Source of the DNA: Allobosea sp. WAO | Lineage (GTDB): Bacteria > Pseudomonadota > Alphaproteobacteria > Rhizobiales > Beijerinckiaceae | Assembly: GCF_001509835.1 (NCBI RefSeq) | Contig: NZ_JXTJ01000004.1 | Coordinates: 702,713 to 766,712 of the forward strand | Length of the DNA stretch: 64,000 bases | Reading direction: 5' to 3' | Shown here: positions 10,656 through 18,907 of the stretch, piece by piece | Numbering within the stretch: the first letter of the stretch is position 1 | Layout: the number at the start of each line of letters is the position of its first letter | Position numbers and translations under genes: made by a program | Notes under the pieces: generated by a model | Databases searched by the model: none | What the model was told of the DNA's origin: nothing | Seen by the model: only the letters and a program-made list of their open reading frames with translations

Positions 10656-11741
10656 TTAGGTCCGCCAGCGAAGCCTTTCGGGCACCAGTGTGTTGCTGAA
10701 GGCCTTTCCCTCATGGCGGGCGGCGGCATAGTCGCGCTTCAGGCGGAAATACCATTGCGCCAGGCGGTCGGCCTGCCCGAGCAGCAGCATGGTCGGCTTG
10801 CGCTCGAGCCCCTGCTGGGCCAGTTCGAGGATCCGCTGGTCCTGCCGCAGGAAGGCCCGCGCCGCCCATCTGATCACGGGCGAAAGCGGCATGAGTTGCG
10901 GCAGGTCCGCGAGCAGCACATTGGTGAACAGCGTCCGGCGCGCATCGATCGGCGTCGCGAAGGTGGCGTTGATGATCGAGCGCTCGCCGATGCGGATGCG
11001 CTCGATCCGCTGCCCCGGCAGCAGGAAATCGACCTCCGTCTGCGGCCGGCCGAAAAGGCGATAGCCGCGCGAATTCGTCGAGGCCTGGTGTGCCCTCATC
11101 CGGAAACCGAAAGGCAGCGGCTCGAAATCCTTGACCTTCTCCCGCGCCGTCGCAGTCGGCCGCCACCACCAGGAATTATGGACATAGCCGACATGGCCGG
11201 GGTCGATCAGGCTGAGCACGCACAGATCATAGGAAGCCTCGACCAGAACCGATACGGCAACCCGGCAGAGCGCGGGGCCCGCCAGGGTCAAGGCCGGCAC
11301 GGGCGGCGCTGCCGCCAGCCCCGTGCCCATATACAGCCAGATGATGCCGTCGCTCTCGCAGACCGGGAACTCGCCGACCTTGACCTGTCCGGGGTCGGCG
11401 ACATCGCCATCGACCAGTGTCGGCATCGCCTGGCAGCGCCCATCGCCGCCGAAGCGCCAGCCATGGAAGGGACAGGTAATGGCCTCCCCGTCGAACCGGC
11501 CCTGCGACAGCGGCGCGCCCCGGTGCGGACAACGATCCCGCAGCGCGAAGAGGCGCCCGGTCTTCATGCGGCCAAGCACGACCTGCTCGCCGAGGACGGT
11601 GATGCTCGTCATCGCGCCCGCTGCGAGGCTGCCAGTGCTCTTGACGCAATACCAGGCCTCGCGCGGCGGCTCGCGAAACTCGCTGGCGGCGGGCGCTTCC
11701 GCCGTATGGGCCGCGCCCGCTATCATCGTCGAACTGGTCAT
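10656..11741 (-). CDS. Rieske [2Fe-2S] aromatic ring-hydroxylating-type oxygenase, alpha subunit
   Basis: 361 aa. The Rieske centre is CPH (Cys71, His73) plus CPFH (Cys90, His93). The mononuclear iron site is DPGHVGYVH (Asp180, His183, His188), matching the D-x2-H-x4-H pattern. This is the layout of single-component-type terminal oxygenases such as vanillate or phenylpropionate-type demethylases. No reductase or ferredoxin gene is adjacent, so an unlinked electron donor is needed. Substrate unknown. Between its stop and clpS lie 229 bases without a convincing gene. Confidence 0.88.
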   Translation of the reverse strand: MTSSTMIAGAAHTAEAPAASEFREPPREAWYCVKSTGSLAAGAMTSITVLGEQVVLGRMKTGRLFALRDRCPHRGAPLSQGRFDGEAITCPFHGWRFGGDGRCQAMPTLVDGDVADPGQVKVGEFPVCESDGIIWLYMGTGLAAAPPVPALTLAGPALCRVAVSVLVEASYDLCVLSLIDPGHVGYVHNSWWWRPTATAREKVKDFEPLPFGFRMRAHQASTNSRGYRLFGRPQTEVDFLLPGQRIERIRIGERSIINATFATPIDARRTLFTNVLLADLPQLMPLSPVIRWAARAFLRQDQRILELAQQGLERKPTMLLLGQADRLAQWYFRLKRDYAAARHEGKAFSNTLVPERLRWRT

Positions 11742-11863
11742 TGCGGCCTCAGGCTCCAGCCGCGGCTTGCGAAGCGCCGCGCGGGCCGCAACCAGCCGCT
11801 CGCCAGTTGCAGGAACATTGCCGAAAGACTGCTTCCGGCCTGAACGGAGCAGCCAAACGCAAA

Positions 11864-11889
11864 GAAGCCCGGCCGAGGAGCCGGGCTTC
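11864..11889 (-). terminator. Rho-independent terminator of the phasin gene
   Basis: A 10-bp perfect stem (GAAGCCCGGC / GCCGGGCTTC) with a six-base loop. On the minus strand it is followed by TTTGCGTTT. It lies about 70 bases past the phasin stop and fits termination of that short, probably abundant transcript. Confidence 0.75.
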
Positions 11890-11957
11890 TCAAATTCGTC
11901 GGATCAGGCTGCAGTCAGTGCGAGCACCGACCGCTTGCCGAAATCACGTGGCCGAAA

Positions 11958-12302
11958 TCACTTGGCCGGGGTCGGGACCGACTTGGCGACGATGCCTTCG
12001 AACGGCTTGTAGGCGTCCTTGGCGATAGCCGAGAAGAGCTCGCCCATCTTGGTGACCTGGGCGACATAGCCCTCGAAAGCGGTCTTGACGTAGTCGCTCT
12101 GGATCTCGATGGCCTTGTCGAGCGTCTTGACGCCGGCAAGCTTCTCGATCGTGGCCGTGCCGGCCTCGAACGACTTCTTGGCGTAGTCGGTGGCCTCGAC
12201 GGCGAGCGTCTGGACGCCCTTCGAGGTGGCGCCGAACGACTTCAGAGCAGCGTCGACGTTCTCTTTGGAGGCCTTCTGGATGGTCTCGAACTGCTGGATC
12301 AT
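11958..12302 (-). CDS. phasin family protein
   Basis: 114 aa, predicted almost wholly alpha-helical and amphipathic. It matches the phasin_2 style seen in this order, with N-terminal FETIQKASKENVDAALKSFGATSKGVQTLAVEATDYAKKSFE and the later YVKTAFEGYVAQVTKMGEL. Phasins coat polyhydroxyalkanoate granules and limit their size. The gene is monocistronic, with its own promoter and terminator. Divergent from the carboxypeptidase gene. Confidence 0.92.
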   Translation of the reverse strand: MIQQFETIQKASKENVDAALKSFGATSKGVQTLAVEATDYAKKSFEAGTATIEKLAGVKTLDKAIEIQSDYVKTAFEGYVAQVTKMGELFSAIAKDAYKPFEGIVAKSVPTPAK

Positions 12303-12410
12303 GTTTTTCCCTCAGCGCCTCGGGGGACGCCGCCTCTTGCTGGCGAGCCTTGCGGCCCAGGTTCCTCGCCCCAAGGTCGGATGAAACGCTCATCACCGGG
12401 GACCGCCTTC

Positions 12411-12438
12411 ATATTGTGCAGCGCAACATAAAAGTCAA
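12411..12438 (-). promoter_or_regulatory. candidate sigma-70 promoter of the phasin gene with TGC-rich spacer
   Basis: On the minus strand TTGACT, 16 bases, CAATAT. The expected start is near 12404, giving a leader of about 100 bases. The spacer contains GTTGCGCTGCAC, and TGC/GCA repeats continue upstream (TTTGCATTTGATGCATTGCAA). Such TGC-rich repeats resemble operators of PhaR-type PHA regulators, which is inference. The rest of 12303-12631 holds no gene. Confidence 0.5.
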
Positions 12439-12523
12439 GGACACGTTGCAATGCATCAAATGCAAAGCTGCCCGGCCTGTCGAGGGAATGGTTCGCAGCC
12501 ATACCGAGCGGCTATCGTCAGGC

Positions 12524-12538
12524 TTAACACCTCCGTAA
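12524..12538. promoter_or_regulatory. CtrA-like box upstream of the D-Ala-D-Ala carboxypeptidase
   Basis: TTAA-CACCTCC-GTAA, seven of eight positions of the TTAA-N7-TTAA consensus of the alphaproteobacterial cell-cycle regulator CtrA. It lies 94 bases before the start of the carboxypeptidase gene. Single-mismatch boxes occur by chance, but TTAA is rare in DNA this GC-rich. Confidence 0.4.
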
Positions 12539-12631
12539 CCGCATCGCTCTAACCTCTCTCAGTGTGACCTTCCAGCCACGCCGAAGATCGGGCGCAGGTT
12601 GGGCGGCAAGTGTCGAGTTGAGGCGAGTTGC

Positions 12632-14326
12632 ATGGCTTCTGGTTGCGTTGGTACCGGGCGCGGACGCTGGTTCGCGTTCATCGGACTGGTGAGTGTCGCT
12701 GCCGTGACCCTGGTCGCGACGGCCTCCCCCGCTGAAGCGGCGCGCAAGAAGCGTCGCCAGGTCAGTGGCGGCTACGCCCCGCCCTTCGCCGCGATGGTCG
12801 TCGACGCCAAGAGCGGCCGCACGCTGCACGCGGTCAACGAGGACGCGCCGCGCATCCCCGCCTCGATCACCAAGGTGATGACACTCTATCTGCTGTTCGA
12901 GCAGCTCGAGCGCGGCCGGATGAGCATGGATTCCCCGCTCAGGGTCTCGGCCAACGCCGCCCGGGAAGCACCGTCGAAGATCGGCTTCGAGCCGGGCGAG
13001 ACGATCGCCGTCCGGGACGCGATCCTCGCCCTGATCACCAAATCCGCCAACGACGTCGCGACCACCGTCGCCGAGAACGTCGGCGGCTCCGAGGACGAGT
13101 TCGCGCGGATGATGACCTCGCGTGCCCGCTCGCTCGGCATGAGCCGCACCACCTTCTACAACGCCCATGGCCTGCCGCATGATCCGCCGAACCTGACGAC
13201 GGCGCGCGACTTGACGATCCTCGCCCGCGCCATCCAGGAGCGCTTCCCGCGCTATTATCCGATGTTCGGCACGCGCGTGTTCAACTATGCCGGTGGCGCC
13301 TATCGCAACCACAACAAGCTGCTCGGCCGCATCGAAGGCGTGGACGGCATCAAGACCGGCTACACCCGCGCCTCCGGCTTCAACCTGATGACCTCGGCCA
13401 AGGCCGATGGCCGCCAGATCGTCTCCGTCGTGCTCGGCGGTCGTTCCGGCGCTTCCCGCGACAAGGTGATGGCCGATCTCGTGGTCGCCGCCCTGCCCCG
13501 CGCCACCAGCGGCGGCCGCAGCGCCCCGATGGTCGCCGAGGCTCCCGAGCCGCAGCCGGAACGCGCCCGCATCGCGGCGCCCGCCGTCGCGCCGGAGCCG
13601 CCGGCCCGCCCGGCCGCCATCTCCCAGGCCGCGGTTGCCCAGGCTCCGGAGCCCGCGCCGATGCCGGTGCCGCGCCCGCGCGTCGAACCCGAGCTGCCCG
13701 CCGCCGCCCGCGCCTATGCGGCGACGCCGACCACCACCCCGATCGCCCCGCCGCGCGCCATCTCGGCCAGCGCCGGCCAGCCGCTGCAGCTCTCCGGCAT
13801 GCGCCCGGTTTCCGCCACGACGACGCCGTCCGCCATGCGCTGGTCGATCGGCGCTCCGCCGGCCGACGGCAAGATCCTGCGCCCGCCGGCGAACGTCGAC
13901 ACCACCTCCTCGATCGCCAAGGTCGCCGAGCCTGCGCCCGCCCAGGTCGCGCTGGCCCAGCCCGAGCCGCGCAAGATCGAGACGCGCCTGCCTGAGCCCG
14001 CCAAGGCCGAGCCCGCTCAGATCGCCAAGGCGAGCGAGCCCAAGCCGGCCGAGCGCCGCGTCGAGAAGGCCGCGCCCGCGTCGAAATGGGTGATCCAGCT
14101 CGGCGCCACCGACGACGAGTCGAAAGCCAAGGACATCCTCGCCCGGGCCCGCGCCAAGGCGTCCGGCCCGCTCGCCGACGCATCGCCCTTCACCGAGAAG
14201 GTCGAGGCCCGCGGCGCCACGCTCTACCGCGCCCGTTTCGCCGGCTTCGAGGAGTCCAAGGACGCCGAAAAGGCCTGCGCCCAGCTCAAGCGCGGCGGCT
14301 TCGCCTGCTTCGCGACCCGCGGCTGA
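12632..14326 (+). CDS. D-alanyl-D-alanine carboxypeptidase (DacF/PBP5-like) with C-terminal SPOR domain
   Basis: 564 aa from the ATG at 12632; a TTG 33 bases upstream gives a longer, less likely N-terminus. A signal peptide ends near ASPAEAA. The peptidase S11 domain has all three motifs: SITK (nucleophile Ser78), SAN (138-140) and KTG (241-243). A Pro/Ala-rich linker of about 190 residues follows, then a SPOR domain (about 485-564, KWVIQLGATDDESKAK...) that binds denuded septal glycan. It trims stem peptides of periplasmic peptidoglycan, probably at the division site. A CtrA-like box lies upstream. Confidence 0.95.
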   Translation: MASGCVGTGRGRWFAFIGLVSVAAVTLVATASPAEAARKKRRQVSGGYAPPFAAMVVDAKSGRTLHAVNEDAPRIPASITKVMTLYLLFEQLERGRMSMDSPLRVSANAAREAPSKIGFEPGETIAVRDAILALITKSANDVATTVAENVGGSEDEFARMMTSRARSLGMSRTTFYNAHGLPHDPPNLTTARDLTILARAIQERFPRYYPMFGTRVFNYAGGAYRNHNKLLGRIEGVDGIKTGYTRASGFNLMTSAKADGRQIVSVVLGGRSGASRDKVMADLVVAALPRATSGGRSAPMVAEAPEPQPERARIAAPAVAPEPPARPAAISQAAVAQAPEPAPMPVPRPRVEPELPAAARAYAATPTTTPIAPPRAISASAGQPLQLSGMRPVSATTTPSAMRWSIGAPPADGKILRPPANVDTTSSIAKVAEPAPAQVALAQPEPRKIETRLPEPAKAEPAQIAKASEPKPAERRVEKAAPASKWVIQLGATDDESKAKDILARARAKASGPLADASPFTEKVEARGATLYRARFAGFEESKDAEKACAQLKRGGFACFATRG

Positions 14327-14343
14327 CCGATCAGGGAAGGAAC

Positions 14344-15072
14344 TCAGCCATGTTTCTTCAGCAAGGTATCCTTGGCTTGATTGACGCGGGCGGCAAGGCC
14401 GCTGGTACCCCCGGCGTCCGGATGGATGCGTTTCATCAGGCCCCGATGGGCCTCGCGAACCGCCTCCTCCCCCGCGCCCGGTTGAAGCCCCAGGATCTCG
14501 TAGGCCTCCTGATCCGACATCGTGCCCGGGCGCGCCGCGCCGCCCTGCCCCGCGTCGCGGTGACGATCAGCGTCTTCACGCCAGCCGGGCGCCCGGCGGT
14601 CGAGATAAGCCTCTAGCAGCCGCGCCCCGTCAGGGTCCGTCGCGAGGCATTCGCGCATCAGCGCGCCGAGCTCGCCGAGATTGAGCTCGTCGAGATCGCG
14701 GCCGGCGAAACTGCCGGCCTGCACCTTTCCGGTGACGCCGCCGCTGTCATGGTCGAGCTCCATGGCGAGCAGGATCGAGGCCACCTTGGAACGGTCGGCC
14801 GATTTCGTGCCGCCCCAGTCCTTGGCCCATTCGGGCATCTTCAGCCCTCCCGGCCCATAGGCGCTCCAGCCGAGCAGCCAGGCGCCGAGACCGCCCATGA
14901 AGATCGCCATGTCGAGGCGGCCGCGCAGCATCATCAGCGCGGCGATACCGAGTGTCGCCGTGCCGCCGATCACCTTGCCGAGCTTGACCAGCTTCTTCGG
15001 GTCGGCGCCGGCGAACAGCTTCGACAGCCACCAGACCAGGATGACGGCGGCAATGCCGTAAAGCAGCGTCAC
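14344..15072 (-). CDS. membrane-anchored J-domain protein
   Basis: 242 aa. One or two N-terminal membrane helices (LYGIAAVILVWWLSKLF, then AIFMGGLGAWLLGW), a central soluble part of about 110 residues, and a short C-terminal J domain. The HPD triplet (IHPDAGG) and the preceding YEILGLQPGAGEEAVREAHRGLMKR are intact. C-terminal placement is like TIM14/DjlA-type cochaperones that recruit Hsp70 to a membrane. Its start overlaps the stop of the VWA-like gene by four bases, implying coupled translation. Confidence 0.88.
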   Translation of the reverse strand: MTLLYGIAAVILVWWLSKLFAGADPKKLVKLGKVIGGTATLGIAALMMLRGRLDMAIFMGGLGAWLLGWSAYGPGGLKMPEWAKDWGGTKSADRSKVASILLAMELDHDSGGVTGKVQAGSFAGRDLDELNLGELGALMRECLATDPDGARLLEAYLDRRAPGWREDADRHRDAGQGGAARPGTMSDQEAYEILGLQPGAGEEAVREAHRGLMKRIHPDAGGTSGLAARVNQAKDTLLKKHG

Positions 15073-15818
15073 GATCTGCGGCCCTCCATCGCCGTCAGCA
15101 ATCCCTGGGCTGCCGGACTGTTACCCGCCAACCGCAGCAGCGCCTCGCGGCCGCCGCTCGCATAGGCGGCGGCGCCGCGCAACAATTCGAGCAGCGAGTG
15201 CGGCGCGTTGGCGTCGAAGCGCGCATGTGCCCCGCCGGTCAGCCGCGCGATCTCGGCGAAGGCGGCGCTCGCCGCCGGGTCGCCACCCTCCTGGAAGACG
15301 AAGCCGCGCACCCCGCGCAGGCCGAGCTCGCCGGCGAGCGCGCACAGCCTGTCGACATCCTCCTCCATCGCATCGCCGACATAGACGAAGGCGCGGATCG
15401 GCACCCGCCGCTCCTCGTCACGGATGTGGGCGAGCACTCGGCCGATCTGGGTCTGTCCGCCCTGGCAGGCGATGCCGTTCATCAGCCCGGTCAGGCGTCG
15501 CGGCTCGCCGATCCAGCCCGAGGCGCGGCATTCGGCGAAGCCCCGGAAATAGACGAGCTGGACCGCAAGGCCGCCGGTCTTGTCGGCAACCTCGAACATC
15601 CTGCCCTGCAGCGAGCAGGCGAGATCCCAGGTCGGCTGGCGGCTCATCGTGGCGTCGAGCGCGAAGACCAGCCGGCCGGCCTGGCCGGTCGCAAGCGGGG
15701 CGAGCTGCTTCGCCGCGCCGAGAAAGCGGTCGATCTCGCCGGGCTTCGAGCGCGCCGCGCCCTCGCTCGGTCGCGTCTCCTTCGTCTTGCCTACTGCCTT
15801 GCCGTCTTCGTTCGCCAT
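15069..15818 (-). CDS. von Willebrand factor A-like domain protein
   Basis: 249 aa from the ATG at 15818, preceded by GGCGAGGAC. The MIDAS-like start LVFALDATMSRQPTWD and the later FVYVGDAMEEDVDRLCALAGEL suggest a VWA fold with a modified metal site (D-A-T-M-S instead of D-x-S-x-S). The N-terminal 40 residues are charged and probably disordered. No signal peptide. It is translationally coupled to the membrane J-domain gene, so the two probably form a chaperone-linked pair. The biochemical role is unknown. Confidence 0.78.
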   Translation of the reverse strand: MANEDGKAVGKTKETRPSEGAARSKPGEIDRFLGAAKQLAPLATGQAGRLVFALDATMSRQPTWDLACSLQGRMFEVADKTGGLAVQLVYFRGFAECRASGWIGEPRRLTGLMNGIACQGGQTQIGRVLAHIRDEERRVPIRAFVYVGDAMEEDVDRLCALAGELGLRGVRGFVFQEGGDPAASAAFAEIARLTGGAHARFDANAPHSLLELLRGAAAYASGGREALLRLAGNSPAAQGLLTAMEGRRS

Positions 15819-16017
15819 GTCCTCGCCAAGCCGCTCGCCGGGATTCGCCTGTCCCGAAGATATTGGCCGCGCCGCCGGCATTTGCTACCCGTCCCGCAGC
15901 GCACCTTCCGTTTGACCAGCTTCGGTCGCACGCTCGAAAGCCGCGCAACGCAACGGATTGGGCGTCTTGGTGCGCGAAAGTGATCCCACTTCGCGAACCG
16001 TGCCCGGGAGGAACGGC

Positions 16018-16866
16018 ATGGGGCAGGTCGCGGTTTTCGAGTCGGTCAAGGCGATGCGCGCCGCAGTAGCCGGTTGGCACGCCGCTGGCGAGAAGGTCGC
16101 GCTGGTACCGACCATGGGCGCGCTGCATCAGGGCCATATCGCGCTGGTCACCGAGGCGCAGAAGCATGCCAAGCACGTCATCGTCTCGATTTTCGTCAAC
16201 CCGACGCAGTTCGCGCCGCATGAGGATTTCAAGAAGTATCCGCGGACGTTCGAGGGCGATCGCGCCCAGCTCGAAGCGGTCGGTGCCGACGCGATCTTCT
16301 TCCCGCCGGTCGAGGAGATGTATCCGCCGGGTTTCGCCACTCGCGTCCTGCTGCTCGGGCCGGCCGCGGTCGGCCTCGACGACCGTTTCCGCCCGACGCA
16401 TTTTGAAGGCGTCGCAACGGTTTGCTGCAAGCTCTTCACCCAGAGCCGGGCCGATCTCGCCGTCTTCGGCGAGAAGGACTACCAGCAGCTCAAGGTGGTG
16501 ACCCGCATGGCCGCCGATCTCGATCTCGGCATCGAGATCGTGCCGCTCGCGACCTTCCGCGAGCCCGACGGCCTCGCAATGTCCTCGCGCAACCGCTACC
16601 TCTCGCCCGATGAGCGGGCGCTGGCGCCCCTGCTCCACCGCGTCATGCAGGCGCTGGCGGCACGGCTGCGCAACCGCGAGGACCTGTTCCGCGCTGTCGG
16701 CGAGGCCCAGAGCGAGATCATCACCGCCGGCTTCGAGCTCGACTATCTCGAGGCGCGCCATGCGCAGACGCTAGCCCCCGTGACCTCGCTCGCCGATGGC
16801 CCGATCCGGATACTGGTCGCGGCGCGGCTCGGCGGCACGCGCCTGATCGACAATATCGCGGTCTAG
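16018..16866 (+). CDS. panC: pantothenate synthetase (pantoate--beta-alanine ligase)
   Basis: 282 aa from the ATG at 16018, chosen for its GGGAGGAACGGC ribosome site; the track-length start 60 bases upstream is unsupported. VPTMGALHQGHIALV carries the HIGH-like nucleotide motif; FVNPTQFAPHEDFKKYPR, FGEKDYQQL and SSRNRYLSPDER are the other family signatures. Joins pantoate and beta-alanine with ATP in the cytosol (coenzyme A synthesis). panB is not beside it. A palindromic repeat begins at its stop codon. Confidence 0.97.
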   Translation: MGQVAVFESVKAMRAAVAGWHAAGEKVALVPTMGALHQGHIALVTEAQKHAKHVIVSIFVNPTQFAPHEDFKKYPRTFEGDRAQLEAVGADAIFFPPVEEMYPPGFATRVLLLGPAAVGLDDRFRPTHFEGVATVCCKLFTQSRADLAVFGEKDYQQLKVVTRMAADLDLGIEIVPLATFREPDGLAMSSRNRYLSPDERALAPLLHRVMQALAARLRNREDLFRAVGEAQSEIITAGFELDYLEARHAQTLAPVTSLADGPIRILVAARLGGTRLIDNIAV

Positions 16867-16934
16867 AGCATTTTCGAGCGAAGCGGGGACCGGTCCGCGT
16901 AAAGAAAATTCGATAAAACAAAGAGATAGAACAT
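16862..16934. repeat. intergenic palindromic repeat, AGAGCATTTTCGAGCGAAG family
   Basis: The element starts TCTAGAGCATTTTCGAGCG, continues through ACCGGTCCGCGTAAAGAAAA, and ends near AAACAAAGAGATAGAAC. I recognise this as a short repeat seen in very many Hyphomicrobiales genomes. It abuts the panC stop and ends just before the -35 of the caspase operon. Confidence 0.75.
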
Positions 16935-16964
16935 TTGACGGCCACAACCCTAAATTGCGATACT
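16935..16964 (+). promoter_or_regulatory. candidate promoter of the caspase/hydrolase operon
   Basis: TTGACG (16935-16940), 18 bases, GATACT (16959-16964). A 7-bp inverted repeat (ACCGCGG-CT-CCGCGGT, 16974-16989) follows at the expected transcript start and could be an operator or a leader hairpin. Moderate match only. Confidence 0.4.
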
Positions 16965-17022
16965 GACGTGATAACCGCGGCTCCGCGGTCATCGCAAGCA
17001 TCCTGTCGCGGGGGGTGGCAAG

Positions 17023-18891
17023 ATGAAGGACAGGGCCGCCGTCGTTGTCGGCGTCGATAAGACGGGTGGACTGACGTCTCTCAAATCTGCAGCAGCAGGA
17101 GCAAAAAGCGTCGCAAAATGGCTGGACGAGGAAGGGAACTTCGACGTCAAGCTTTTGACTGACGATAGCGTTCCTGTCCTGGCGAAGCAGATCGAAGATG
17201 CGATCGACGCCTTCGTCCGCCCGCCAATCCGATACCGGATGTTGCTGCTCTACTTCTCGGGCCACGGCATCTGGCATGCCCGCTCGGACATCTGGATGCT
17301 GAGCCAGGCTCCCGGCCGCAGCGGCGAAGCCGTGAATCTCGCTGCGGCAATCGACACGGCCAGATATTGCGGCATCCCCAATGTCGTCTTCATCTCGGAT
17401 GCATGTCGCTCATTGCCTGCCGACATTAACAATGCCCTGCTGAGCGGACAGAGCTGCTTCCCTTCCTATGACATCGGCGCCTCCGCCGCGAAGGTCGACG
17501 TTTTTCGGGCGACCACGCGCAATAAGGCCGCCTATGAAGCTGTCATCGGGAGCCAGACACAATCCCTTCTGACGAAGGCCTTGCTGTCGGCCTATGTCGA
17601 CCCGCCGGAAGCGATCTGCCGCAAGCTCGGTCACGGCCAGGCACAATTCGAGGTCGTGCCGAACAGGCTTCTTGAAGACCATCTCCAGGAAACGGTCGAT
17701 GATCTCCTCGATAAAATCGATCCGTCCCTGCAACAACCGATCGAAGTGGAAGTGCCCTCCGACGACGACATCTATATCGGCCGCGCGCGACGTACGGTTG
17801 TTGGTGGTGGCACCTGGATTCCGCCGCTCGATTTCGGATTTCCAGGCGCGGGCGAATGGGACAAACTCGCCAAAGCCGAAAGCTGGACAGGAGGGGGCTC
17901 GTCCTTCCCGGACATGCCCAAGCCTGCTCCCTCGCAACAGAAACCGCGCAGCCGCGTCCACGCGCGCGAGGAAATCGGCAGGGCCGCGCAGGAGGGCGTC
18001 CGGTCTGCGCTAGGGCTGGGAGAAGCCTCCGATTCTGCCTCAGGCGGAACGAACGCATTGGCAGCCATGTTGCAGAAGCTTGAAAAGGACGTAACCGAGC
18101 TCCTGCCGGCTGCCGATGTCACGAGCTTCGATGGCCGGATGGGCTTTGCATTGACGGGCGCCGGCGTCAGGCGCGCGGGGTTCCGGATGGTAGACGCCCC
18201 CGGCCCGATCGAAGCCCTTATCCCCAAAGTAGACGGGAGCGCCGCGACCCTCCTGAACATCCAGGAATCGGCCAAGGCAGCGAGCGTGATAATCGAACTG
18301 GATGACCACCGCTGCCTCTTGCTGCCGGCCTTCGAAGGCTATGTCGGACATTGTCGGGTCGGCCGGGGCGGGCTTCGGCATGTCAGCTACGTACCGCTTA
18401 AGGACACGCACCGCTGGCCTGCCTATCAAGCCCGCCGCGAAACGCTCGATATGCTTCGAGCCAACGTGGCCGTGGCAGCGCACTACGGGAAGTTCAGACT
18501 TCACTCCCGAAAGGACGCAGGGCGGCTCGCCGAAGAATTGTTCCAGTCGGACCCGGTCGATCCGACATTGGGTCTCTATGCGGCCTATGCCTTCGCCGAA
18601 GCTGGCCGCTCGTCCCTCGTAGCGAGGATTCGCGCCATGATGGCTGCAGACCTCGGCGTCGAGCTTTTCGATCTTGCCATGCTCACGCGCCGCCCGGGCG
18701 GTTCCGGGCAGGCGCAGACGGAGGCCGGTACCCTTCCCGCCGTTCCGCTGTTGACGGCAGGCTGGAACTTGGTCGCATCCCGCCAGATGCCATCGCCGGA
18801 TTGGGCGGCGACGGCGAGCTCCTCGCTAGCCGGGTCGTTGTGGACGACCTTCGCGCCAGGCTGCGCCGATACGCTTTTTGAAGCCAACTAG
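17023..18891 (+). CDS. caspase-like (peptidase C14) protein with uncharacterised C-terminal region
   Basis: 622 aa. Residues 1 to about 215 form a caspase-like fold. The catalytic dyad is visible as YFSGHG (His81) and FISDACRS (Cys128), after the usual VVVGVDKTGGLTSLKSAAAGAKSVAKWL-type start. A Ser/Pro-rich linker (about 275-340) leads to a C-terminal part (about 345-600) that I do not recognise, with a beta-rich segment and then helices. No signal peptide, so presumably cytosolic. Prokaryotic caspase-like proteases often act as regulated effectors of cell death or defence. It is the first gene of a two-gene operon with a serine hydrolase. Confidence 0.85.
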   Translation: MKDRAAVVVGVDKTGGLTSLKSAAAGAKSVAKWLDEEGNFDVKLLTDDSVPVLAKQIEDAIDAFVRPPIRYRMLLLYFSGHGIWHARSDIWMLSQAPGRSGEAVNLAAAIDTARYCGIPNVVFISDACRSLPADINNALLSGQSCFPSYDIGASAAKVDVFRATTRNKAAYEAVIGSQTQSLLTKALLSAYVDPPEAICRKLGHGQAQFEVVPNRLLEDHLQETVDDLLDKIDPSLQQPIEVEVPSDDDIYIGRARRTVVGGGTWIPPLDFGFPGAGEWDKLAKAESWTGGGSSFPDMPKPAPSQQKPRSRVHAREEIGRAAQEGVRSALGLGEASDSASGGTNALAAMLQKLEKDVTELLPAADVTSFDGRMGFALTGAGVRRAGFRMVDAPGPIEALIPKVDGSAATLLNIQESAKAASVIIELDDHRCLLLPAFEGYVGHCRVGRGGLRHVSYVPLKDTHRWPAYQARRETLDMLRANVAVAAHYGKFRLHSRKDAGRLAEELFQSDPVDPTLGLYAAYAFAEAGRSSLVARIRAMMAADLGVELFDLAMLTRRPGGSGQAQTEAGTLPAVPLLTAGWNLVASRQMPSPDWAATASSSLAGSLWTTFAPGCADTLFEAN

Positions 18892-18907
18892 CTCGAGGGA
18901 GCGCGCT

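Noticed and set aside
10493..10729. Minus-strand 78-codon frame between clpS and the Rieske gene
   Set aside because: Half of it overlaps the 3' end of the Rieske gene in another frame, there is no ribosome site, and the sequence resembles no family.
16974..16989. CCGCGG inverted repeat as a phage attachment or recombination site
   Set aside because: Only seven paired bases, no integrase or tRNA nearby; a leader hairpin or operator is simpler.
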